DNA from: Larkinella sp. C7
GTDB taxonomy: Bacteria > Bacteroidota > Bacteroidia > Cytophagales > Spirosomataceae
NCBI RefSeq assembly: GCF_006149005.1
Contig: NZ_VBSL01000002.1
Span: 696,633-760,632 of the forward strand
Reading direction: 5' to 3'
DNA: 64,000 bases
Positions 54,513-61,193 of the stretch are shown piece by piece. The notes under the pieces were generated by a model that was given only the letters and a program-made list of their open reading frames with translations, did no database searches and was not told where the DNA came from. Each line of letters begins with the position of its first letter. The first letter of the stretch is position 1. Made by a program: the position numbers and the translations under genes.

Positions 54513-56087
54513 CTACCGAATCGTATTTTCCAGCACCACGATCGAAGGCCCGGTGGTCAGCCATTTTTTGCCCAGCCCGGTGGTGTCGCCCTGCGGGATA
54601 AAATACACGAACGAACCCAGCACCAGGTCAATGTCGCCATCGGCATCCATGTCACCGGCATCCATCACCACCCAGCGTCCTTTCGGGGCTTCGGGAAACG
54701 AATAATCGTCAAATTTTAACTTTCCCTTGTTTTCCAGATAGACAAAGCTTTCTTCCGGATAGCGGCCATAGTCCGGGAAAAACGAAATGGCCGCGATATC
54801 CAGGTCACCATCCCGGTCAAAATCGCGGACCATCGCTTTGTAAGCGCCATTCAGTTGGTAGAAATATGCCTGTTTGAAGTTGGATTTCCCGTCATTCAGA
54901 TAGATCGAGATGCCGTGGTACTTCTTCAGGATCGGCGTTTTATCGGCATTGTCGCCACTCACATACACGATGTCATCAAAACCGTCTTTATTAAAATCGA
55001 CCAGTTCCATGTGCTGTGACCCGTTGAGGGGCAAAAAAGTCAGCAAGCGTTTTTCCCTGAACGTGCCTGAGCCCTGATTTTCGTACAGAAAAACGCCCTC
55101 ATCGCCCTGCGCCATGAGTACATAAATGTCAGGTAAACCGTCGTGGTTCGCATCCCGGATGATGGCCGTAATGGCACCGGGTTTGTCCCGCAAAACCCGC
55201 CGGTCGTAGCCCCCGCGCCCATTGCTGGCATACCACGCCAGTTGCCCGGTCTGGTTGCCAAATTCACAGGCCACCACGTCTTCAAAACCGTCTTTGTTCA
55301 AATCGCCGTAGGCTACGCAAACGGGTCGGCGCAAACCGGAAAGGGCGATGTTACCCAGTTTATAGCCCGGTTCCGTGCCATTTTTCACCCAGCGCAACAG
55401 GGCACCGTCGGGCGCATCGTTCGGGAAGATGCCCTTCCCCACCGTGGTGATGTACAGATCATTGCCCTTTTCATCAAACTGAATCGGCGTGGCACCCAGC
55501 CCCAGGCTAAGCCGCTCGTTCAGGTCGGCGGTGAGAAAAGTCAGGGTATTGCGGGTGCCTTTGCCGTCGTTAAAGACAATCCCGCGCTTGTCGGGCAGAA
55601 TCTTAACCAGGGTCGTCAGGGCGGGGCGGTGCGCCAGGGACGGTTCCCGGAGCTTGAAATGCCGGAGTCCCATCCGGATTTTGCTGTTGCGGACGGGCGG
55701 CTGGATCGTATCCGGGGCATTGTCGAGGTAATAGGCTTCAATTTTGCGCCAGTCCTCCAGCGCCAGAACCGGTTTTTCCGGATAGATTCGGGCATTCCGT
55801 ACGAGGGTGCCGCTGAGGCCGGGTTCAAACAGACTGTCGGGCCGGACGCCCTCGCTGTAGATCCCCATCCGATGCCCCATGGCCGGCAGCACATCCCGCC
55901 AGTTCGTTTTCGAAAGTAGGTCAGGACTCACATAGGCATGGCATCCGCTGCAATGCGCCATCGCCAGTTCCTTGCCGGAGAGGCCCGAAACCGGGATGTC
56001 GCTCAACGCAGTCTGGTCATTCTGCTTTTTCGCCGTACAGGAAAGGAGGAGGTAGAATACAATACAAAAGGGTAGCCGTCGTCTCAT
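54513..56087 (-). CDS. Lipoprotein with cytochrome c and FG-GAP/VCBS repeats
   Basis: 524 residues from the ATG at 56087. FYLLLSC is the lipobox. A heme-c site CSGCH follows at about residue 46, with a Met-containing MGHRMG ligand region, and the remaining ~380 residues form FG-GAP/VCBS-type blades carrying calcium-binding D-x-N-x-D-G loops: DLNKDGFEDV, DANHDGLPDI, DFNKDGFDDI, DMDADGDIDL. The combination suggests a surface electron-transfer or binding protein. Confidence 0.88.
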   Translation of the reverse strand: MRRRLPFCIVFYLLLSCTAKKQNDQTALSDIPVSGLSGKELAMAHCSGCHAYVSPDLLSKTNWRDVLPAMGHRMGIYSEGVRPDSLFEPGLSGTLVRNARIYPEKPVLALEDWRKIEAYYLDNAPDTIQPPVRNSKIRMGLRHFKLREPSLAHRPALTTLVKILPDKRGIVFNDGKGTRNTLTFLTADLNERLSLGLGATPIQFDEKGNDLYITTVGKGIFPNDAPDGALLRWVKNGTEPGYKLGNIALSGLRRPVCVAYGDLNKDGFEDVVACEFGNQTGQLAWYASNGRGGYDRRVLRDKPGAITAIIRDANHDGLPDIYVLMAQGDEGVFLYENQGSGTFREKRLLTFLPLNGSQHMELVDFNKDGFDDIVYVSGDNADKTPILKKYHGISIYLNDGKSNFKQAYFYQLNGAYKAMVRDFDRDGDLDIAAISFFPDYGRYPEESFVYLENKGKLKFDDYSFPEAPKGRWVVMDAGDMDADGDIDLVLGSFVYFIPQGDTTGLGKKWLTTGPSIVVLENTIR

Positions 56088-56196
56088 GCACAAAGAAACC
56101 GAATTCGGGCGATTGGCGACACAGGAACACGCAATCTTTTGGCCTTTTCCCTACCCATCTAACGGCCCCTTCTTTCTCCAATCCCATCGTTCAGGT

Positions 56197-56817
56197 TTAC
56201 TTTCCAAACAGCAAGGCAAAACCGACATCGAACGATAGCTTCTGGTATTTCTCAGTTATCGGAGTCACTGTCAAGGTGTTGGGGTTCGGTTGCTGGAAAC
56301 CCTGGTTTTTAGCATGGTAAAATGAATACCCAAAACCGGCAGACAAAAGCACGTTGCGGTTGATAAACCAGGCTGCGCCAACCGCCGGAACCAGATTGGT
56401 TGAACTCCCTTTCAGCTTTATGTCATTCAGATTGAGGAGGCTTTCGTAGCGGATGGCAGTGGAGTTGTAGGTAAAGCCAATCCCGGCAAAGGGTTTAACG
56501 TTCGAATTGCCCACATAGTAGCGGATGAAGGGTCCGATGCCGATGGATCGATTGTTGTAATCCGATGGGCCAGCCTTATAGCTATTGCTGGTATTTGAAA
56601 AGGGCACAGAAAGGCCCGCCAGCAGATTTTTAGCCACAAAATAGCCCGCCGATGGCGTCAGGTTCACCGACAGCGAATGGCCCTTAAACACTTTGAAGCG
56701 TTGGTACGTCAGATTGCCCACCTGCGCGCCCACTTGCCAGCGCCCTTTTTCAGTTTGAGCCAAAGCCGCTGAGACGAGTGTCATCAGCAGCAGGAGTGTA
56801 AAACCGGTCGTTTTCAT
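56197..56817 (-). CDS. Outer-membrane beta-barrel protein
   Basis: 206 residues with a signal peptide ending at AALAQT. Amphipathic strands (GRWQVGAQVGNLTYQRF, IGIGPFIRYYVG, PFAGIGFTYN) end in VGFALLFGK. This is the small porin-like/OmpA-barrel type. No ligand known. It is the last gene before the base composition changes. Confidence 0.8.
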   Translation of the reverse strand: MKTTGFTLLLLMTLVSAALAQTEKGRWQVGAQVGNLTYQRFKVFKGHSLSVNLTPSAGYFVAKNLLAGLSVPFSNTSNSYKAGPSDYNNRSIGIGPFIRYYVGNSNVKPFAGIGFTYNSTAIRYESLLNLNDIKLKGSSTNLVPAVGAAWFINRNVLLSAGFGYSFYHAKNQGFQQPNPNTLTVTPITEKYQKLSFDVGFALLFGK

Positions 56818-56931
56818 ATCGATTGGTTTGGAAAAGTATATTAAGATTTCAATAGTACAAAATCTTATGAAATAATTATAATACGATCCAGTGATTTGTA
56901 AATAATCCAGACCAAGATTCCGTTAGCCACG

Positions 56932-57150
56932 TTGAAGGCATTCGACAAAAGCGATATAGCGGGGTTAAAATTGAATGAAAACCAGGAAGAACGAACCGGG
57001 ATGCACTTATTTAAAAAACTCCGGCATCAGGAGAAAAACGGCGACGGCATGAGTGCCGATGAATGGGAATGGTATAAACGCAAGCAGAAGGAAAGCGACA
57101 AGTATAAAGTTCGAATTATTAGAGGCACTTATAAATGCGAAGAAAGATAG
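56932..57150 (+). CDS. Small charged protein, left copy of duplicated gene (5' end altered)
   Basis: 72 residues if it starts at the TTG at 56932, or 49 from the ATG at 57001. The core HLFKKLRHQEKNGDG and ADEWEWYKRKQKES is identical to the protein encoded at 60803. The first part is unrelated to that copy and has no ATG, so this copy has probably lost its original start by rearrangement. Function unknown. Confidence 0.5.
   Translation: MKAFDKSDIAGLKLNENQEERTGMHLFKKLRHQEKNGDGMSADEWEWYKRKQKESDKYKVRIIRGTYKCEER
56995..57104. repeat. 110-bp direct repeat, left copy
   Basis: Bases 56995-57104 match 60824-60933 with a single A/G difference visible by eye; the offset is 3829 bp. The repeat covers the coding core of the small protein. 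The next bases after each copy diverge gradually, so it is a gene duplication rather than a perfect att site. Confidence 0.9.
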
Positions 57151-57232
57151 CAATAGTTCAGAATAAAAATAGTGTAAACAAGATACTAACTTACACTATT
57201 GCTTATTAACTATGGTTATTAATAATGAGACT

Positions 57233-57721
57233 ATTACATTAAGTGTGTCAGATTAAAGGAGTTTTTTTACCTTCCATCTGACAACTATTGAAAAGCAAAC
57301 GTTCGATTTTGACGCCTTCAAGAAGAGCGCAGCCGCTCGTTTAAAGGCCGGAGACGGTCTATTATGTCGTGATGGCATTCTAACAGAAACTGGGCCTACG
57401 CTATCCCAAAGTCATTGTATCCTGGCGTCGGAACTGGCCGCGTCTATCAAACTATTTTCAGTACAACAAAGACATCCGTCGAATTATGTACACGACGAAC
57501 ATGATTGAGGACTTTCACCGGCAGCTATGAGCGGTCACCAAATCGAAAGGGGTTTTTCAGTCCGACGAAGCCTGATAAAGGACTTGTTTTTAGTACAGGA
57601 GAATATCACCAGTAAATGGAATAAACCGGTGCATAACTGGAATCAAACTCTAGCCCAATTATCAATTATCTTTGGAGACCGGCTTAAACTCAATTTATAA
57701 CTCTGACCCACTTAATGTAAT
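57233..57721 (+). mobile_element. Decayed IS256-family insertion sequence
   Basis: Terminal inverted repeats are visible: ATTACATTAAGTGTGTCAGA at 57233-57252 and TCTGACCCACTTAATGTAAT at 57702-57721, 19 of 20 positions complementary. The element is ~490 bp, about a third of a normal IS256-type IS, because the middle of the transposase gene is deleted. No flanking target duplication could be seen. Confidence 0.82.
57290..57700 (+). pseudogene. IS256-family transposase remnant
   Basis: Translated pieces match the ends of IS256 transposases: the N-terminal FDFDAFKKSAAARLKAGDG and RDGILTE, then after an internal deletion near 57390-57410 a C-terminal part beginning YPKVIVSWRRNWPRLSNYF, with DIRRIMYTTNMIEDFHRQL, KSKGVFQSDEA and NWNQTLAQLSIIFGDRL. 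An in-frame TGA follows the RQL segment and a one-base deletion after GAAGCC (about 57570) shifts the frame. It cannot encode an active enzyme. The frame ends at TAA 57698-57700. Confidence 0.85.
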
Positions 57722-57822
57722 ACATCCCAAAGCTGGACAACATTGTATTTCAACTTTAAAATAATTAGGCATTGAATTAAAAAAACAAATCAACCCATCA
57801 GATTCAACTTGTATTTCAATAT

Positions 57823-58206
57823 TTAGTCCGGTTTTGTCTCCAACCTTCCCTCCTGAATCGTCACATGATTAACATTACCGTCTAGAAAAATATCATACAC
57901 CACTTTTCCAGCGTGACTTCTAGGCGCTGACACAACAACACCTTGTGTTCCTTTTTTTGCCGATTTACTGCTGGATTTTAATGTAATTATATCCCCTACT
58001 TCAAAAAAAGTTTGTGTATGAAGGTTATGTTCTGATCTACTTAAACAACTTTCTAACTGAAGACTGCTCGCAAACCCACGACATTTGACAGCATACAGTG
58101 TTTTACCAAAATGGGTAATAGGGCCATGGTTTATAATACCCTGGGTACCAACAGGTATCCCTCCAATACCACAATTGCAAATTACTAAATCACCTATAGA
58201 AAACAT
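57823..58206 (-). CDS. Tandem SH3-like/KOW-type small protein
   Basis: 127 residues forming two similar halves: FSIGDLVICNCGIGGIPVGTQGII and FEVGDIITLKSSSKSAKKGTQGVV. Each has a G-D, V/I and G-T-Q-G pattern and ends in a K-x-L/V-Y-x-V/I strand, like tandem SH3/KOW barrels that bind peptides or nucleic acids. No signal peptide, so it is cytoplasmic. It is the last gene of a three-gene minus-strand unit, 12 bp after the lipoprotein gene. Codon use is AT-rich. Confidence 0.7.
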   Translation of the reverse strand: MFSIGDLVICNCGIGGIPVGTQGIINHGPITHFGKTLYAVKCRGFASSLQLESCLSRSEHNLHTQTFFEVGDIITLKSSSKSAKKGTQGVVVSAPRSHAGKVVYDIFLDGNVNHVTIQEGRLETKPD

Positions 58207-58218
58207 ATTAGTGACAAT

Positions 58219-59421
58219 TTATTGGTTTAACATGGTTTTCTTACTTGAGTTAAATACTGATTTTATGTTATTCACAGAAGTCTTGTAAGTTGCATTGTCA
58301 CTGAGATGTGCGTTTTCAGTTAGAATTGCTGAAAAAATCTTCAGATGAGCCGCTCTAGTTTTATTTTGTATTATTCTTAAATCAGAATCTGTTTTTATAA
58401 TTCTTCCTGAAATAGTGGAAGTAGAGTCAGTAGGATTTGAAGAAATATCAACTCCGCTATATTTTGCCAATGCGTCGATCGTTAAATTCATGACAGCAAA
58501 TGTGGCTTTAGTTGCTTGTGTTGCATCATTTCGTATGCCTTTCACTGTGTATTCCCCATTTTGCTCCATAACGATAGCAATATCAGAGTTACCAATGGCG
58601 GTTTTACCCTTTGCTGAATTGGCAACAGCCCGCCAATACTTTTTATCAGCACCTGCAACTATCGAAGCGAGTGGGTCATTTTTAATTGCAAGGAACGGTT
58701 GTGCTGTAGGACTTGCCTTCCGGGTAATCTGTTTCGTCGTCAACACGATATCATCGACACTTACTTGATAGTCATTATTTTTAGTAGCATTCGGTATGAT
58801 TTCTTTTGTTAATCTATCAATTTCCCAACGCAAATACTCACCTAAGGACGACAATCGAAAAAAACCTAAATTTAATAGATACAACGATTCACGTAATTTC
58901 TTAGCAGTTTGAATTTCGTAATCCTCCGGGCTGGGAGCCTCTTGAACAGGTTTAACAAGGGAATTATCGTAGGTTGACAAGGCTAACCGGTGCTGAAAAA
59001 TGACAAAGTTTATGGTTGTATCAATTATATCATTACCACCCATTTTCAGCGTATTCGCGATCTCAGGTGATAAAGTCGGGGGTAACTTGTCTAATAATTT
59101 ATCGATACTATCTTTGACGGCCTTAATTTTTGAATCTCTGAATAATTTTTCGAGCCTACTTTTTTCGGGATTCATGGACCGCCTTGAAAGTTCATTTAAA
59201 CTCGAATCCAAATTAGCCTTTATAGTACGACGTATGATCTCATAATTTCCGCTTAGTATATTTTCCCGGGCTTTTACTTCAAGAGGTCTTATTTTTTCTT
59301 TCCAGAAAGCTGGAGATTCTGTCAAAAAAGAACGATCCAGGATTTTCACACTCACCTGAAGGCGAGAGGTGCAACCTAGTGATAATAAAGAGATAAATAG
59401 AAAGCAAAATAGATTTTTCAT
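58219..59421 (-). CDS. Lipoprotein of unknown function (400 residues)
   Basis: N-terminal NLFCFLFISLLSLGC is a lipobox. The mature part is helical and charged (ARENILSGNYEIIRRTIKANLDSS; LRESLYLLNLGFFRLSSLGEYLRWEIDRL) with a beta-rich middle (LAIKNDPLASIVAGADKKYWRAV, DIAIVMEQNGEYTVKG). No family recognised. It is 12 bp upstream of the SH3-like gene and 15 bp downstream of another lipoprotein gene, so the three are almost certainly one operon. Confidence 0.7.
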   Translation of the reverse strand: MKNLFCFLFISLLSLGCTSRLQVSVKILDRSFLTESPAFWKEKIRPLEVKARENILSGNYEIIRRTIKANLDSSLNELSRRSMNPEKSRLEKLFRDSKIKAVKDSIDKLLDKLPPTLSPEIANTLKMGGNDIIDTTINFVIFQHRLALSTYDNSLVKPVQEAPSPEDYEIQTAKKLRESLYLLNLGFFRLSSLGEYLRWEIDRLTKEIIPNATKNNDYQVSVDDIVLTTKQITRKASPTAQPFLAIKNDPLASIVAGADKKYWRAVANSAKGKTAIGNSDIAIVMEQNGEYTVKGIRNDATQATKATFAVMNLTIDALAKYSGVDISSNPTDSTSTISGRIIKTDSDLRIIQNKTRAAHLKIFSAILTENAHLSDNATYKTSVNNIKSVFNSSKKTMLNQ

Positions 59422-59436
59422 TACAAGAATATGTTA

Positions 59437-60096
59437 TTAGTAACTTTTGACAGATGAATTACGATAATTTGCAAGCCAATCTTGTGCATCATTCCAGGTG
59501 ATAAATGGTTTTGAATTCCCATTTTCTGCCGCTATTTGATTCATAAATTGCAACAACCTGTATTTAACCTGTGTAGTATCTTTACTTTCCAGATCATTTA
59601 ATATACCATCTCCTATGGCAATAAACAACTCATTCTTTGCAATCTGAATACTGGAATCAGTCTGCAAGTCCGTCAAGTGTTGCTGTTTTTCACCCGTTGT
59701 GAGACTAATTAAATTACTCAATGTATTTTTTGACTGCGTGATATTCCCGATTTGTTCAGCAATAGCATCGGCATTACTTGACATGATCAGAACAAGTTGC
59801 TTATCTACATTTTCTTCATTGATGGAATTGACTTTCAATGAATCCGCCACAATGCGGCCGTTTTTTGGCTGTGTAAATTCATTAAAATAGGTATCAATGG
59901 CATCAGATTTAAAATATCCTGAATAATACCTTGTCTTTGAGAACAGGAAAGTACTTCCCCTTACCTTAATTTTGTAGTAATTTGGCAAATGTTCAAGATG
60001 ATCTCGAAAAAAATGGTGTTCGTGAATACGGGTAAAACACCCATAAAACGTAAAACAAACTAATACAATAATGCAGGTAGAGAAATAGCTTTTCAT
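59437..60096 (-). CDS. Lipoprotein of unknown function (219 residues)
   Basis: IIVLVCFTFYGC is a lipobox. The mature part has a beta-rich start (YYKIKVRGSTFLFSKTRYYSG) and a helical C-terminal half. It heads the operon with the 400-residue lipoprotein. No homologue recognised by eye. The gene is clearly more AT-rich than the genes before 56.8 kb. Confidence 0.68.
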   Translation of the reverse strand: MKSYFSTCIIVLVCFTFYGCFTRIHEHHFFRDHLEHLPNYYKIKVRGSTFLFSKTRYYSGYFKSDAIDTYFNEFTQPKNGRIVADSLKVNSINEENVDKQLVLIMSSNADAIAEQIGNITQSKNTLSNLISLTTGEKQQHLTDLQTDSSIQIAKNELFIAIGDGILNDLESKDTTQVKYRLLQFMNQIAAENGNSKPFITWNDAQDWLANYRNSSVKSY

Positions 60097-60179
60097 GTTA
60101 GATAAATGGTTTTTATCTAAAAATTTGACAGGTGGAGAATTTGTATATGCTGTACAAATATCAGAATAAGCGAGTCAAC

Positions 60180-60229
60180 GTCACTAGGGGCTATTTCACC
60201 CTTTTTTTTGGGAAATTCCCCGTAGTGAC
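60180..60229. repeat. Imperfect inverted repeat at cassette border
   Basis: GTCACTAGGGG (60180-60190) with CTATTTC pairs with GAAATTCCCCGTAGTGAC (60212-60229) except for one bulged C and one mismatch; eight T fill the loop. It lies just before the truncated ATP-grasp gene and upstream of the lipoprotein operon. It could be a terminator or the end of a mobile element. Confidence 0.5.
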
Positions 60230-60239
60230 CCTCTATTGA

Positions 60240-60776
60240 ATGCTTGCAACATTTTCAATTCGTCACCTCTACATCTCGGCCCTACAGCGAACGGCCAACA
60301 GCGGAGACTTTCGGGCCAACCTGTCGCGGGGCGGCAGCGGCCATGCCATCAAACTAACGGATGCCGAAAAAGAAATGTGCGTGAAGGCCGCCAAAGCAGT
60401 CGGTTTAGAATTTGCCGGGGTCGATCTGATCCAGGAATTAGGCACCTACAATTCGGTCTACGTTACCGAAGTCAACGGCAATCCGGGAACAGGAATTAAC
60501 GGCAATCCGGGAACAGGAATTATTGATTTAACGGGGTACAACCACTTTAAAGATTTGGTGGCGCATCTGGAGTTAAAAACCGGTAACACGGCAACAGCCG
60601 CAACCACGACCCCGGAAACCACGACCACCACCGAAAAGACAGAATCCGAAGCCCATCAATACCCAATGGCGTACTTAACCCTTGCTATTCTGGAACGGGA
60701 TAACAAACGGCTATCACCTACTCAAAGTGCTCAACTGTTTTTCTACAAACGAAAATACGGTCACGTCAATGTCTAA
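60240..60776 (+). pseudogene. RimK-like ATP-grasp ligase, N-terminally truncated
   Basis: 178 residues with the C-terminal third of RimK-type ATP-grasp enzymes: ALQRTANSGDFRANLSRGG, LTDAEKEMCVKAAKAVGLEFAGVDL and the metal-binding EVNGNPGTG. The first ~190 residues of a normal enzyme, including the substrate site and ATP-binding Lys, are missing, so it should be inactive. The metal loop is duplicated by an exact 24-bp tandem repeat. A Thr/Glu-rich linker and a C-terminal helix (AYLTLAILERDNKRLSPTQSA) follow. Confidence 0.75.
60474..60521. repeat. 24-bp tandem repeat inside ATP-grasp remnant
   Basis: Two exact copies of a 24-bp unit (60474-60497 and 60498-60521) encode NGNPGTGI twice. The repeat doubles the metal-binding loop of the ATP-grasp fold and keeps the frame. 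Confidence 0.9.
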
Positions 60777-60802
60777 TATCTAACTTTAAACACAATTCAA
60801 AA

Positions 60803-61003
60803 ATGGAAGAGAACGAAGAATTAACCGGGATGCACTTATTTAAAAAGCTCCGGCATCAGGAGAAAAACGGCGACGGCATGAGTGCCGATGAATGGGAATG
60901 GTATAAACGCAAGCAGAAGGAAAGCGACAAGTACAAAGGCAGAATAATTAGCGGCACGTATAACCCAGACAAAATAGGTGGCTCAGATTCGGAATTAAAT
61001 TAA
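60803..61003 (+). CDS. Small charged protein, right copy of duplicated gene
   Basis: 66 residues from an ATG, starting MEENEELTGMHLFKKL and containing ADEWEWYKRKQKES. Strongly charged and helical, no membrane segment. It starts 26 bp after the ATP-grasp remnant on the same strand and is the intact copy of the duplicated gene at 56932. Function unknown; a substrate or partner of the ATP-grasp enzyme is conceivable. It ends before a hairpin. Confidence 0.65.
   Translation: MEENEELTGMHLFKKLRHQEKNGDGMSADEWEWYKRKQKESDKYKGRIISGTYNPDKIGGSDSELN
60824..60933. repeat. 110-bp direct repeat, right copy
   Basis: Partner of 56995-57104 with one mismatch. Together the two copies frame about 3.7 kb containing the IS256 remnant, the lipoprotein cassette, the inverted repeat and the ATP-grasp remnant. 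Confidence 0.9.
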
Positions 61004-61018
61004 CGTTGAGTAAATAGC

Positions 61019-61048
61019 AATCCCGGTTGGCATCTGCTGGCCGGGATT
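61019..61048. terminator. Terminator-like hairpin
   Basis: AATCCCGGTTGGCA (61019-61032) and TGCTGGCCGGGATT (61035-61048) pair fully if three G-U pairs are allowed. It is 16 bp after the small gene and between it and the convergent Roco gene. A T-run is missing on the plus side. Confidence 0.6.
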
Positions 61049-61193
61049 CCCCTAGAAAAACTTGGTTTGAAGCAGAGAATGTTTTATAAAATTTCGAAAT
61101 TCTTTATCTATCGACCAGAAAAATCTTATCTTATAAGGAGTATTGAAGTATACTAAATTATAAATACACTAAATATTTTTATTGAAATTTTTA

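Noticed and set aside
56995..60933. Direct repeats as attL/attR of an integrative element
   Set aside because: They lie in coding sequence, no integrase or tRNA gene is present, and flanks diverge gradually; a gene duplication explains them better.
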